From the NCBI RefSeq assembly GCF_034424645.1, contig NZ_CP139969.1:3472001-3536000 (forward strand): a DNA stretch of 64,000 nucleotides, read 5' to 3'. Shown one piece after another: positions 17,328 to 26,782 of this stretch. The notes under the pieces are model-generated. The model searched no databases, was not told the origin of the DNA, and was given only the letters and a program-made list of their open reading frames with translations. Position 1 is the first letter of the stretch. Each line of letters opens with the position of its first letter. The position numbers were made by a program, and so were the translations under genes. Source of the DNA: Bordetella avium (lineage in GTDB: Bacteria > Pseudomonadota > Gammaproteobacteria > Burkholderiales > Burkholderiaceae_B).

Positions 17328-17963
17328 ATGAAATACGCCCTCATCGCTTTCGATTTCGACGGCACACTCGCCGACACGCTGCCCTGGATGGAATCCATTC
17401 TTCACGATGTGGCGGAGAAGTTCGGATTTCGCAAACCGGATGCCCAAGAACGGGCGCAACTGCGCCAGCACAACGCTTTCGACATCATGAAGCAATTGGG
17501 TATCCCCATCTGGAAGGCGCCCGCCATTCTGGGCTTTGTGCGCCAGTCCATGGAAGAGGCGGTACCCAAGGTGGCGCTGTTTCCCGGCATCGACGCCATG
17601 CTGCGCGCCCTGCACGCCAGCGGCGCCCGTCTGGCCGTGGTCAGCTCCAATTCGACAGCCAATGTGCAGCGGGTGCTCGGGCCGGAGCTATCCGCCCTGA
17701 TCCACGACTTTGCCTGCGGCAGCGATTTGTTCGGCAAGCCCGCCAAGCTGGAGCATTTGCTGCGCGCCACCCAGACCGAGGCGGCCCAGGCTATCCTGAT
17801 TGGCGACGAAATCCGCGATATTGAAGCGGCGCGCAAAGTCGGCGTGGCCAGCGGAATCGTGGCCTGGGGCTATAACCGCGAACAGGTGCTGCGCGAACAA
17901 GCGCCCGACTTTGTCTTTACCGATGTGCAAGACCTCGCCCGGACTCTGCTCCCCTCTGCCTGA
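17328..17963 (+). CDS. HAD-superfamily hydrolase (phosphoglycolate phosphatase-like)
   Basis: A 211-residue HAD phosphatase with motif I DFDGTLADT (nucleophile Asp9, acid Asp11), motif II VVSSNS, and motif III/IV LIGDEIRDIEAA. The helical cap sits between motifs I and II. The fold resembles Gph/phosphoglycolate phosphatases, but substrate cannot be assigned. It is closely followed (11 nt) by the flavoprotein gene. Confidence 0.88.
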   Translation: MKYALIAFDFDGTLADTLPWMESILHDVAEKFGFRKPDAQERAQLRQHNAFDIMKQLGIPIWKAPAILGFVRQSMEEAVPKVALFPGIDAMLRALHASGARLAVVSSNSTANVQRVLGPELSALIHDFACGSDLFGKPAKLEHLLRATQTEAAQAILIGDEIRDIEAARKVGVASGIVAWGYNREQVLREQAPDFVFTDVQDLARTLLPSA

Positions 17964-17974
17964 CGACTTCGCCC

Positions 17975-18601
17975 ATGACTCCCGATCCCCGCTATCTCAT
18001 CACTGACACGCAAGCCCTGGCCGAGCTCTATGGCGAACCGGGCCAGGCTTCGCTGGCCAAAGAGCTGGATTATGTGCATCCCCACTACCGCGCCTTCATC
18101 GAAGCGTCGCCCTTCGCCACGCTGGCCACCAGCGGCGCGCAGGGCCTGGACGCTTCGCCGCGTGGCGACCCGGCCGGCTTCGTCGTGGTGGAAAACGACC
18201 GCACCCTGCTGCTGCCCGACCGGCGCGGCAACAACCGTATCGACAGCCTGCGCAATGTGCTGGAAGACCCGCGCGTGGCGCTGCTGTTCCTGATTCCAGG
18301 CGTGGGCGAAACGCTGCGCGTGAACGGCCGCGCCGAAATCAGCGTGGACCCGGCGCTGCTGGCGCGTTTCGCCATGGACGGCAAACCGGCGCGCTCGGTG
18401 CTGATTCTGCATGTCGAAAAAGTGTATTTTCAGTGCGCCCGCGCCATCGTGCGCTCCGGCCTGTGGGACCCGGCCAAACAGGTCGCCCGCGACAGCCTGC
18501 CCAGCACGGGCCGCATGCTGGCCGATGTCAGCGCAGGCGAAATCGACGGCGCGGCCTACGACCGCGATCTGCCTGAACGCATGAAGAAAACGCTGTATTA
18601 G
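17975..18601 (+). CDS. Pyridoxamine 5'-phosphate oxidase-like FMN-binding protein
   Basis: A 208-residue split-barrel flavoprotein of the PNPOx-like superfamily: [20 protein letters not shown] is the barrel entry, and [15 protein letters not shown] matches the phosphate/FMN contact region. Related proteins reduce F420 or FMN substrates or act on unknown small molecules, so a vitamin B6 role should not be assumed. Its TAG stop overlaps the stop of fmt on the other strand (18598-18601). Confidence 0.85.
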   Translation: MTPDPRYLITDTQALAELYGEPGQASLAKELDYVHPHYRAFIEASPFATLATSGAQGLDASPRGDPAGFVVVENDRTLLLPDRRGNNRIDSLRNVLEDPRVALLFLIPGVGETLRVNGRAEISVDPALLARFAMDGKPARSVLILHVEKVYFQCARAIVRSGLWDPAKQVARDSLPSTGRMLADVSAGEIDGAAYDRDLPERMKKTLY

Positions 18602-19533
18602 GCCGGCTGCCAGCCGCGCACGAATACCTCGGCGGACTGGCGCTTGCCTCCAGCTTTTTGCAGTTCCAGCAAACGCAGCACGCCTTGGCCGGTGGCGATG
18701 TCCACACCTTGCGCGCTGGCGCGCAACACCGTGCCAGGCGCCGCAGGGCTGGATTCTGGCAAGGCCTCGGCCTGCCATACCTTGACCGGTTCATTCAGGC
18801 CCGGCAGGCGCAGGTTCGCGCCCGGCACGGGATTGAAGGCGCGGATGCGCCGCGCCAGCAACTCGGCGCTTTCGTCAAGCTTGAGGGCGGCTTCGGCCTT
18901 GTCGAGCTTGGCGGCATAGGTCACCCCTTGCTCGGGTTGTTTGCGCGGCGCGAGCGCCGGCAGGTCGGCCAATGCCGCCACGATGGCCTCGGCGCCCACG
19001 CGGGCGAGATCATCATGCAAGACGGCCGCCGTCGTCTCCGCGCCGATGGGCACCGTGCGCTCGAGTAGCATATCGCCGGTATCCAGGCCGTCGTCCATTT
19101 GCATAATGGTCACGCCGGTGCGCGCATCGCCCGCCTCGATAGCGCGCTGAATGGGTGCCGCGCCGCGCCAGCGTGGCAAAAGGCTGGCGTGGATATTCAG
19201 GCAACCGCGCGCGGGCAGCGCCAGCGTCCAGCGCGGCAGGATCAGGCCATAGGCCGCCACCACCATGACCTCGGGCGCGACAGCGACCAATCGAGCCTGA
19301 GCGGCCAGGGCCTCATCGGGATAGCGGCCGTCCAGACGCAGGCTGCGCGGCTGCGCCACTTCGATGCCGGCGGCCAGCGCCGCCTCCTTGACCGGGCTGG
19401 GCGTGAGTTTCAGGCCCCGGCCAGCAGGCCTGTCGGGCTGCGTCAAAACCAAAGGAATCTCATGCCCCGCGGCCAGCAATGCCTCCAGGGCCAGACGGGC
19501 GAATTCAGGGGTGCCGGCGAAAACTAAGCGCAT
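18598..19533 (-). CDS. fmt: Methionyl-tRNA formyltransferase
   Basis: A 311-residue enzyme that formylates Met-tRNAi using 10-formyl-THF. Catalytic residues are visible as [15 protein letters not shown] (Asn113, His115) and Asp151 in GLDTGDM. The C-terminal tRNA-binding domain follows from about residue 210. It is downstream of def, the usual partner, with a 117-bp gap carrying a hairpin. Confidence 0.97.
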   Translation of the reverse strand: MRLVFAGTPEFARLALEALLAAGHEIPLVLTQPDRPAGRGLKLTPSPVKEAALAAGIEVAQPRSLRLDGRYPDEALAAQARLVAVAPEVMVVAAYGLILPRWTLALPARGCLNIHASLLPRWRGAAPIQRAIEAGDARTGVTIMQMDDGLDTGDMLLERTVPIGAETTAAVLHDDLARVGAEAIVAALADLPALAPRKQPEQGVTYAAKLDKAEAALKLDESAELLARRIRAFNPVPGANLRLPGLNEPVKVWQAEALPESSPAAPGTVLRASAQGVDIATGQGVLRLLELQKAGGKRQSAEVFVRGWQPA

Positions 19534-19608
19534 CGGGAGCTATCCATTACGGGCCCGCAAACAGCGGGCGGGGGTTGTGCAAAGCCGTATTGTGACTACC
19601 GCCGCGAC

Positions 19609-19631
19609 AAAAGCCCGCCAAAGCGGCGGGC
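19609..19631 (-). terminator. Hairpin between def and fmt (possible terminator/attenuator)
   Basis: Arms GCCCGCC (19613-19619) and GGCGGGC (19625-19631), followed on the minus strand by only four T. It could partly separate def from fmt transcription; the short T-run makes full termination doubtful. Confidence 0.45.
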
Positions 19632-19650
19632 CCTTCAGACGACGCTGCGC

Positions 19651-20163
19651 TCAGGCGCGCTGAGCTTCGCGCTCGGCTTTCTTCAGGCGGGTCTTGATAC
19701 GGTTTTGCTTCAGGACAGACAGGTATTCGACAAACACCTTGCCGTCCAGATGGTCGATTTCGTGCTGCACGCACACGGCCAGCAGACCCTCGGCCTCGAA
19801 CTCGAAAACCTTGCCATCGGTATCCAGCGCTTTGCAGCGGATACGAGCGGCGCGTTTGACTTCGTCGTAGATGCCCGGCACCGACAGACAGCCTTCTTCA
19901 TAGACCTGGAGCTCTTCGCTCATCCAGGTGATCTCGGGATTGATCAGGGCGCGCAATTCATTACCGTCTTCGGAGACATCGATAACGATGACGCGCTCAT
20001 GCACATCCACCTGGGTGGCGGCCAGACCAACGCCCGGCGCGTCGTACATGGTCTCGGCCATGTCTTTCACGAGTTGCCGGATGCGGTCGTCCACGACCGC
20101 GACCGGCTTGGCCACCTTGTGCAGGCGAGGATCGGGATAGCGCAGGATGGGAAGCAGGGCCAT
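19651..20163 (-). CDS. def: Peptide deformylase
   Basis: A 170-residue metalloenzyme that removes the N-formyl group from nascent proteins. All three family motifs are present: GVGLAATQ (44-51), EGCLS (90-94, metal ligand Cys92) and HEIDH (134-138, catalytic Glu135). Length and motifs are canonical. It pairs functionally with fmt just downstream. Confidence 0.97.
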   Translation of the reverse strand: MALLPILRYPDPRLHKVAKPVAVVDDRIRQLVKDMAETMYDAPGVGLAATQVDVHERVIVIDVSEDGNELRALINPEITWMSEELQVYEEGCLSVPGIYDEVKRAARIRCKALDTDGKVFEFEAEGLLAVCVQHEIDHLDGKVFVEYLSVLKQNRIKTRLKKAEREAQRA

Positions 20164-20266
20164 GAAAAGTCGGTAAAACAGAACGGCTTAAGGCTATATG
20201 ATAGTTCATTAGAAACATGATTTCTAATAGTTTTCTACTAACTCCCCCATACCCTGCGCCCCGGGT

Positions 20267-21517
20267 TCAGGTCACGGCGGAGCGGGTCTGAAATTCGGGA
20301 CGGCTCCAGGCGCGCGTGTCCAGCACGTCGCGCAGAATTTCCACCGCATCCCAGACATCCGCATAGCCCAGATAAAGCGGCGTGAGCCCGAAGCGCAGCA
20401 CCTCGGGCTCGCGGTAATCGCCGATAACGCCGCGCGCGATCAAGGCCTGCATGACCGCATAGCCTTCGGGATGGCGAAAGCTGATATGGCTGCCGCGCCG
20501 CGCATGCGCCTCGGGCGTGATGAGCGTGAGCGGATGCGAGGCGCAACGGTCGCGCACCAGCGCGATGAACAGATCGCCGAGCGCCAGGGATTTGCGCCGC
20601 ACCTCCGACATATCGGCCTGCGCAGCGATATCCAGCCCGCATTCGACCAAGGCCAGCGAGGTCACCGGCTGCGTGCCGCAAAGATAGCGCCGTATGCCCG
20701 CCGCCGGCGCATAGCGGTCCGACATGGCGAAAGGCTGGCTGTGGCTCCACCAGCCCGAAAGGGGTTGCCAGAAGGCATCCTGATGACGCGGCGCCACCCA
20801 GATAAAGGCCGGCGATCCCGGACCGCCGTTGAGATATTTATAGGTGCAGCCCACGGCGAAGTCCGCGCCATCGGCCGACAGCGACAGGGGCACGGCGCCC
20901 GCAGCGTGAGCGAGGTCCCAGATGACCAGCGCGCCATGCTCGTGGGCCAACGCGGAAACCGCCGCCATGTCATACATGGCCCCGCTGCGGTAATTCACGT
21001 GCGACAAGGCCAGGACAGCCACGTTGTCATCCAGCGCGGCCTCCAGCGGCAGATGCTCGTCGATCAGGCGCAGCTCATAGCCCTTGTCGAGAAAGTCCAT
21101 CATGCCTTCGATCATGTAGAGATCGGTAGGAAAGTTATCCCGCTCGGAGACGATGACACGCCGAGCGGGCGCGTCGCGGCCCTGTATACGCAAGGCGGCG
21201 GCCAGCGCCTTGAAAAGATTAAGCGAGGTGCTGTCGGTCACGACGACCTCTTCACCCGCCACGCCCAACAAGGGGGCAAGCTTGGCGCCCAGGCGCGCAG
21301 GCAGGTCAAACCAGCCGGCCGTATTCCAGCTGCGGATCAAGCCCTGCCCCCATTCCTCCTGCACCACGGCCTGCGCCCGCGCGGCGGCGGCGCGGGGCTT
21401 GGCCCCTAGGGAGTTGCCATCGAGATACAGCACGCCGGCGGGGAGGTCGAACTCGGCTTTGATTGAAGCGAGCGGGTCGGCCCGATCGGCGGCCAGACAG
21501 TCTTCACGGGTTTGCAT
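20267..21517 (-). CDS. kynU: Kynureninase
   Basis: A 416-residue PLP enzyme that cleaves L-kynurenine to anthranilate and alanine. It starts near [16 protein letters not shown], with LSHVNYRSG and WDLAHAAGA in the cofactor-binding half, and the PLP lysine in [12 protein letters not shown]. It is transcribed divergently from an Lrp-type gene, as for known kynU/kynR pairs. The other kynurenine-pathway genes (kynA, kynB) are not in this window. Confidence 0.95.
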   Translation of the reverse strand: MQTREDCLAADRADPLASIKAEFDLPAGVLYLDGNSLGAKPRAAAARAQAVVQEEWGQGLIRSWNTAGWFDLPARLGAKLAPLLGVAGEEVVVTDSTSLNLFKALAAALRIQGRDAPARRVIVSERDNFPTDLYMIEGMMDFLDKGYELRLIDEHLPLEAALDDNVAVLALSHVNYRSGAMYDMAAVSALAHEHGALVIWDLAHAAGAVPLSLSADGADFAVGCTYKYLNGGPGSPAFIWVAPRHQDAFWQPLSGWWSHSQPFAMSDRYAPAAGIRRYLCGTQPVTSLALVECGLDIAAQADMSEVRRKSLALGDLFIALVRDRCASHPLTLITPEAHARRGSHISFRHPEGYAVMQALIARGVIGDYREPEVLRFGLTPLYLGYADVWDAVEILRDVLDTRAWSRPEFQTRSAVT

Positions 21518-21575
21518 AGGTCAGGGCAGGAGAGACAAGATGGCTTCATACTAGCAGCGGCAGGCCCACGCCGTA

Positions 21576-21610
21576 TTGCAAAGACAGGATGACAAACCTC
21601 CTGATTTGCA
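21576..21610. promoter_or_regulatory. Candidate KynR/Lrp binding region
   Basis: TTGCAAA (21576-21582) and TTTGCA (21605-21610) form a widely spaced inverted repeat in the 138-bp gap between divergent kynU and the Lrp-type gene. Lrp-family regulators often bind such AT-rich dyads. Assignment rests on position. Confidence 0.3.
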
Positions 21611-21655
21611 GGATTATGCGAAGAAAATCTATCAAAAAAGCAGAATCTGCGAAAA

Positions 21656-22147
21656 ATGACCCTGGATACGATTGACTGCCGGATACTGGCCCTGCTGCAA
21701 AAGGAAGGACGCATCAGCAACCAGCTGCTGGCCGAGCGCGTGGCGCTCTCGCCTTCGGCCTGCCTGCGGCGTCTGCGTGCGCTGGAAGACGGCGGCGTGA
21801 TTCTGGGTTATCAGGCCGTCATCGACCCGGCCCGGCTCGGGCTGGGCTTTGAAGCCTTGGTGCATGTATCGCTGGATCAGTCGCAACCCGGCTGGCATGA
21901 AGCCTTTGTGGCCTGCTTGGCGCAATGGCCCGAAGTGCATGAAGCCAGCATCGTCACCGGCGCCAGCAATTATGTGCTGCAAGTCCGCACCAGCGATCTG
22001 GCTGCGTTTTCAAACTTTGTGGTGGATAAACTCAACCGGGTGCATGGCGTACGCGAAATCTGCTCGCACATCGTCATGCGCAAAGTCAAAGCGCCGGGGA
22101 TCGCCCCAGCCGCAGATCCGATAAACCAAGCCGGATCAAATCGCTGA
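21656..22147 (+). CDS. kynR: Lrp/AsnC-family transcriptional regulator (likely KynR)
   Basis: A 163-residue protein: N-terminal HTH (LLQKEGRISNQLLAERVALS then SACLRRLRALE) and a C-terminal RAM effector domain with TGASNYVLQVRTSDLAAF. Divergent placement next to kynU matches KynR, the kynurenine-responsive activator known in other proteobacteria. The symbol is inferred from context. Confidence 0.85.
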   Translation: MTLDTIDCRILALLQKEGRISNQLLAERVALSPSACLRRLRALEDGGVILGYQAVIDPARLGLGFEALVHVSLDQSQPGWHEAFVACLAQWPEVHEASIVTGASNYVLQVRTSDLAAFSNFVVDKLNRVHGVREICSHIVMRKVKAPGIAPAADPINQAGSNR

Positions 22148-22317
22148 CCGCCTCAGGGTTTTGATCCGAATGGCCGCACGTCAGGCCACTCGCCAGGCTA
22201 TCGCTCTGCACAATATGAGGCATCACTTCCTGACTTGGCGCTCGATATCCAAAGCGGATGCACGATGCGGCACCTGCGCCGCGCCAACTTTCCCCTGCCC
22301 GCCGAGGATATCTGTGC

Positions 22318-22941
22318 ATGAGATTGACCCGCCTGCTCTTGATCGATGACCACGCCCTGGTGCGCGATGGCCTGAAACTCCATCTGCAATCCATCCCGTC
22401 CCTTACCGTCATGGGCGAAACCGAAAGCGCCCGCGCCACGCTGGATCTACTGGCCCGCGGTCAACCGGAAGAATGGCCCGATCTGGTGCTGCTGGACCTG
22501 TCCCTGCAAGACGCAGACGGCCTGGAACTGGCGAAAATACTGCATGAACGCTACCCCCGGATTGCAGTGCTGATTCTATCCATGCACGACAACGTCGAGT
22601 CCATGCGGCAAGCCATAGCGGCCGGCGTGCGCGGTTATGTGCTCAAAACTGAGGCGACCGCAGACCTCCTGACCGCCATCAAAAGGGTTGCTGCCGGAAA
22701 GACCGGCTTCAGCCCGCAGGTGTCGCTCAAGCTGACCCAGAACCACGCCCCCCTGCTCACGCAACGCGAGCGCGATATCCTGCAAGGCATCGGCATGGGG
22801 ATGACCAACCGGCAAATCGCCCAGACGCTGGATCTATCGGTACGCACCGTGGAAACCTACCGCCACACCCTCAAACGCAAACTGAACATCGGCGGCCGGG
22901 CAGACCTCATCAAATACGCGATTGAACACCGCCGGCCCTGA
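22318..22941 (+). CDS. NarL/LuxR-type response regulator (orphan)
   Basis: A 207-residue two-domain regulator. The receiver has Asp10/Asp11, phosphoacceptor Asp60 (LVLLDLSLQDADG) and a Lys in VLKTEAT. The C-terminal LuxR HTH reads LTQRERDILQGIGMGMTNRQ then IAQTLDLSVRTVETYRHTL. ATG 22318 is preceded by GAGGA and gives the standard N-terminus. No sensor kinase gene is adjacent, so its partner is elsewhere. Confidence 0.92.
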   Translation: MRLTRLLLIDDHALVRDGLKLHLQSIPSLTVMGETESARATLDLLARGQPEEWPDLVLLDLSLQDADGLELAKILHERYPRIAVLILSMHDNVESMRQAIAAGVRGYVLKTEATADLLTAIKRVAAGKTGFSPQVSLKLTQNHAPLLTQRERDILQGIGMGMTNRQIAQTLDLSVRTVETYRHTLKRKLNIGGRADLIKYAIEHRRP

Positions 22942-23016
22942 GCGCGGCCCGCCTGTCTCACCGCCCCCCTCCAGCGCCTGCTACGCTTGGGCCTGCGCTC
23001 TATCTTGCCCTGAACC

Positions 23017-24138
23017 ATGCCCTTGCAACACGACCCCGAAGAACTCGCTGCCTGGCTGCGCCTGTCCCTGGAACCTGGCGTCGGCCCTGTGACGGCCTGC
23101 GGGCTGCTGCGCGCATTCGGCCTGCCCCAGGCACTATACGCCCAACGTGCCAGCGCCCTGATGCGGCAAGTCCCGCAGGCGCTCGCCAGCCAGCTCGCCG
23201 CCCCGCCCCCACCAGACATGGCGGACCGCATCGCGCGCGCGCTCGAATGGGCCGAGGCCGCAGACCACCACCTGCTGACCCTGGCAGATCCAGGCTATCC
23301 CCAGGCCTTGCTCAGCATCAATGATCCGCCCGTGCTGCTCTACCTCAAGGGCAGGCCAGACCTTCTCAACCGCCCCGCGCTAGCCGTAGTCGGCGCACGC
23401 AATGCCACCCCGATGGGCGCGCAGAACGCACGGGCTTTCGCCCGCCATCTGGCCGCGCACGGCTGGTGTGTGGTGAGCGGGCTGGCGCAGGGCATCGACG
23501 CGGCGGCCCACGAAGGCGCACTCGCTGCCGGATCGTCCGGCGGCGGCACGATTGCGGTGCTGGGCACAGGCCTTGACCGCGTCTATCCCGCCAGCAACCG
23601 GCAACTTGCCCATGCCATTGCCGCCAACGGCGCCCTCTTGTCAGAGTTCCCGCTAGGCACCGGCGCTCAAGCGCATCACTTCCCACAGCGCAACCGCCTG
23701 GTGGCAGGCCTGGCGCGCGGCGTGCTGGTCGTCGAGGCCGCCCGGCAAAGCGGCTCGCTCATTACCGCAAGGCTGGCCAGCGAAAGCGGCCGCGAAGTCT
23801 TCGCCATCCCCGGCTCCATCCATTCGCCCCTGTCGCGCGGCTGCCATGCGCTGATACGCCAGGGCGCCAAACTGGTCGAAACCGCCCAGGACATCACGGA
23901 CGAACTCAGCTCACCGCGACAGCCGGCCCCCAGTCCGCCGGCCCAACCTCGCGCCGAGCCACCGCCAGGCACCCAAGCCTTGTTGACCGCCCTGGGCCAT
24001 GATCCGCAGCACGCCGACAGCCTGGCGGCCGCAAGCGGGCTGGATGCCGCCACCCTGGGCGCCCAGCTCACCGAACTGGAAGTGGCCGGCTGGATCGCAC
24101 GGCTGGACGACGGGCGCTACCAGCTGATCTACACTTAA
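23017..24138 (+). CDS. dprA: DNA processing protein DprA
   Basis: A 373-residue protein that loads RecA onto incoming single-stranded DNA during transformation. An N-terminal helical region (LRLSLEPGVGPVTACGLLRA) is followed by the Rossmann-like domain with VVGARNATPMG, VSGLAQGIDAAAHEGAL and VVEAARQSGSLITARLA. A C-terminal winged helix (about 310-373) is retained. No other competence gene lies nearby. Confidence 0.96.
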   Translation: MPLQHDPEELAAWLRLSLEPGVGPVTACGLLRAFGLPQALYAQRASALMRQVPQALASQLAAPPPPDMADRIARALEWAEAADHHLLTLADPGYPQALLSINDPPVLLYLKGRPDLLNRPALAVVGARNATPMGAQNARAFARHLAAHGWCVVSGLAQGIDAAAHEGALAAGSSGGGTIAVLGTGLDRVYPASNRQLAHAIAANGALLSEFPLGTGAQAHHFPQRNRLVAGLARGVLVVEAARQSGSLITARLASESGREVFAIPGSIHSPLSRGCHALIRQGAKLVETAQDITDELSSPRQPAPSPPAQPRAEPPPGTQALLTALGHDPQHADSLAAASGLDAATLGAQLTELEVAGWIARLDDGRYQLIYT

Positions 24139-24177
24139 GCGCACAGGCTAGGCCGCGCCGTCCAAACAGGAAGAGAC

Positions 24178-25086
24178 ATGTCTTTGCCCTCCCGCGTCAA
24201 AATCGTCGAAGTCTCCCCCCGAGATGGCTTGCAGAACGAAAAAGACTTCGTTCCGACAGACATCAAAGTCGAACTCATCAACCGCTTGAGCGCGGCCGGT
24301 TTTCCCAATATCGAGGCCGCCTCCTTCGTGTCGCCCAAATGGGTGCCTCAGATGGCCGATGGCGCTGAGGTCATGGCGCGTATCCAAAGGCGGCCGCAAA
24401 CCCTCTACTCGGTGCTCACGCCCAACCTGAAAGGGCTGGAAGGCGCCCTCGCCGCCCACGCCGACGAAATTGTCATCTTCGGCGCGGCGAGCGAGGCGTT
24501 TTCGCAAAAAAACATCAACTGCTCGATTGCCGAATCCATCGCCCGTTTCGAACCCGTGGCCGAGGCCGCCCGCGCGGCCGGCCTGCGCCTGCGCGGCAGC
24601 ATCAGTTGCTCCCTGGGCTGCCCCTATCAGGGCGACGTGCCGGTCGCAAGCGTGGTGGATGTGGCCCGCCGCTTCCAGGCGCTGGGTTGCGATGAAATCG
24701 ATATTGCCGACACCATCGGCGTCGGCACTCCGCGCCAGGTGCGAGACGTCATGGCCGCCGTCAGCGCGCTTATCGATCCGGCGCGGCTGTCGGGTCACTT
24801 CCATGACACCTATGGGCAGGCGCTGGCCAATATTCTGGCCGCCATGGAAGCCGGCATCGCTATTTTCCATAGCTCGGTCGCGGGCCTGGGCGGCTGCCCC
24901 TACGCCAAGGGCGCCACCGGCAATGTGGCGACCGAAGATGTGCTGTATATGTTGCGCGGGCTCGATATCGACACAGGCATCGATTTCGACGCCGTGGTGG
25001 ACATCGGCCAATGGATGGCCGCCCAACTCCAGCGCAAGGGCTCAAGCCGCGCGGGCAATGCCATTGCCGCCAAACGTGACGCCTGA
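24178..25086 (+). CDS. Hydroxymethylglutaryl-CoA lyase
   Basis: A 302-residue TIM-barrel enzyme that cleaves HMG-CoA to acetoacetate and acetyl-CoA, the last step of leucine degradation. Catalytic Arg15-Asp16 are in VSPRDGLQNE, and the family signature GLGGCPYAKGATGN carries the active-site Cys (about 240). The metal-binding HFHDTYG is also present. A small membrane-protein gene follows after 10 nt. Other leucine-pathway genes are absent here. Confidence 0.95.
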   Translation: MSLPSRVKIVEVSPRDGLQNEKDFVPTDIKVELINRLSAAGFPNIEAASFVSPKWVPQMADGAEVMARIQRRPQTLYSVLTPNLKGLEGALAAHADEIVIFGAASEAFSQKNINCSIAESIARFEPVAEAARAAGLRLRGSISCSLGCPYQGDVPVASVVDVARRFQALGCDEIDIADTIGVGTPRQVRDVMAAVSALIDPARLSGHFHDTYGQALANILAAMEAGIAIFHSSVAGLGGCPYAKGATGNVATEDVLYMLRGLDIDTGIDFDAVVDIGQWMAAQLQRKGSSRAGNAIAAKRDA

Positions 25087-25096
25087 GAGGCCTGAC

Positions 25097-25552
25097 ATGA
25101 TGGCGCCCGAAAACCAAGCCGCGCTGTTACGGGAAATCGGACCACTCCCACTCTCAGCCCAGGCCTGGACCGATGGTGTGCGCATCCTGACCTGGATCAT
25201 TCTTGCCATCGCTGGCGCGCAACTCGCCTTCGAAGCCATCCAGGCCGATCCCCTGAGCCCGGTGTTGGTGGTGGGTATTGTGCTGTGTTTCCTGGTGCTG
25301 ATCACGCTGGCCTGGCATATGCAGGTGTCTATCACCACGATTGATGAACAGGGTTTGCGTCAGAGCTGGATCAAGCGCCGCGAAGTCGCCTGGCAGGACA
25401 TCCGATGTGCGCGCTATCTGTCTCTGCCCCTGTCCAAGCGTCTGCTCATCATCACGCGCCAGGGGCGGGCCCTGGTGTTTCAAGGGGGCACGCGAGAGCT
25501 GCGCCACGCCTTCGAAAAAATCGCCCAGTTGTACCGGGACCGTGCCGAATAA
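25097..25552 (+). CDS. Small membrane protein with PH-like domain (hypothetical)
   Basis: A 151-residue protein with two predicted membrane helices (about residues 27-45 and 50-69) and a cytosolic beta-rich tail (VSITTIDEQGLRQSWIKRRE and VAWQDIRCARY) that resembles bacterial PH-like domains. It starts at the tandem ATGATG 25097, preceded by GAGAGG and 10 nt after the HMG-CoA lyase stop. A longer open frame upstream overlaps that gene and is rejected. Function unknown. Confidence 0.7.
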   Translation: MMAPENQAALLREIGPLPLSAQAWTDGVRILTWIILAIAGAQLAFEAIQADPLSPVLVVGIVLCFLVLITLAWHMQVSITTIDEQGLRQSWIKRREVAWQDIRCARYLSLPLSKRLLIITRQGRALVFQGGTRELRHAFEKIAQLYRDRAE

Positions 25553-25576
25553 CAATCAAAACAGCCGCCGACCACG

Positions 25577-25613
25577 AAAAAACACCCTGGTGACGGAATC
25601 CGTCACCAGGGTG
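25577..25613 (-). terminator. Strong intrinsic terminator (possibly bidirectional)
   Basis: Perfect 14-bp arms CACCCTGGTGACGG (25583-25596) and CCGTCACCAGGGTG (25600-25613) around a 3-nt loop. On the minus strand a six-T run follows, ending the amino-acid binding protein gene. A later A/T run on the plus side could also serve the convergent PH-like gene. Confidence 0.9.
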
Positions 25614-25629
25614 CAAGGCGGCAAAAAAA

Positions 25630-26646
25630 TTAGCGGATCGGCAAGGCGTACATCAGGCCGCCCTTGGTCCATTGCGCGTTCAAGCCGCGATCGATCTTCA
25701 AAGGGCTGCCCTTACCCACGTTACGGTCGAAACTCTCGCCGTAGTTGCCCACCTGCTTGACGATGTTATAGGCCCATTTGTCGTTCAACCCCATATTCGG
25801 ACCTGCGCCCGGCACCACGCCCAGAATGCGGCAAACGTTAGGATTTTCACTTTTAAGCTGCTCGTCGACATTGGCCGAGGTCAGGCCATACTCTTCAGCC
25901 TCGATCATGGCCGTCAGCGTCCAATACACGATATTGAGCCAGTTATCGTCGCCCTGGCGCACAAAGGGGCCCAAGGGCTCTTTCGAGATCACTTCGGGCA
26001 ACACGATATAGTCATCGGGCTTTTCCAGCTTGGAAATACGGATGGAAGCCAAACCCGAGGCATCGGTGCTGAACACATCGCAACGACCCGCAGCAAAGGC
26101 ATTGACGACCTCGTTAAAGGTCTCGATCACGACAGGCGTGTACTGGACATTATTGGCGCGCGCCCAGTCAGCCAGCGTGTTTTCGTTCGAGGTGCCTTGC
26201 TGCAAACAGATGGTGGCGCCGTTCAGTTCTTTGGCGCTCTTGACGCCCAGCTTCTTGGGCACCAGAAATCCCTGGCCATCATAGAAGTTGATGCCGGCAT
26301 GAATGATGCCAAGCGCCGTGTCGCGCTGCTGCGTAACCGAGGTATTGCGCGTAAGCACGTCAACCTCACCCGATTGCAATGCGGTGAAACGCTGCTGCGA
26401 ATTCAGGGGCACGATTTTGATCTTGTTGGCGTCGCCCAGCACCGCCGCAGCCACGGCGCGGCAAAGGTCCACGTCCAGGCCGCGCCATACGCCCTGTGCA
26501 TCGGGCGCCGAGAAGCCGGCAAAACCGGTCGTGGTGCCGCACACCACGGCATCACGATTCTTGACCACATCCAGGGTGCCAGCTTGCGCGCTTTGCAGGC
26601 CCGTCAACGAAAGGGCGGCCAACGCCACCAGACTCGCGATCTTCAT
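25630..26646 (-). CDS. Amino-acid ABC transporter substrate-binding protein (AapJ/BztA-like)
   Basis: A 338-residue exported receptor. A signal peptide (1-22, ending QSAQAG) precedes VVCGTTTGFAGFSAPDAQGV then WRGLDVDLCRAVAAA, typical of general L-amino-acid receptors (AapJ/BztA). It is single-cistron here: no permease or ATPase gene is adjacent, and a strong terminator follows. Confidence 0.9.
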   Translation of the reverse strand: MKIASLVALAALSLTGLQSAQAGTLDVVKNRDAVVCGTTTGFAGFSAPDAQGVWRGLDVDLCRAVAAAVLGDANKIKIVPLNSQQRFTALQSGEVDVLTRNTSVTQQRDTALGIIHAGINFYDGQGFLVPKKLGVKSAKELNGATICLQQGTSNENTLADWARANNVQYTPVVIETFNEVVNAFAAGRCDVFSTDASGLASIRISKLEKPDDYIVLPEVISKEPLGPFVRQGDDNWLNIVYWTLTAMIEAEEYGLTSANVDEQLKSENPNVCRILGVVPGAGPNMGLNDKWAYNIVKQVGNYGESFDRNVGKGSPLKIDRGLNAQWTKGGLMYALPIR

Positions 26647-26782
26647 TCCGAACTCCTCTCTTTACCCAGCATGGCGCCCGCGGCACCAGAAAGTCCGCAA
26701 GCGTAACGACAACCGAAGCACCGGCAAAATAAGCTGCGCGCACATCGATATAAGCGACAGGTCTAAACCCCTGTATCAGCGC

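Noticed and set aside
24470..25096. N-terminal extension of the PH-like membrane protein through the HMG-CoA lyase gene
   Set aside because: The upstream frame is a shadow of the lyase gene; ATGATG at 25097 has a ribosome binding site and gives a sensible membrane protein.
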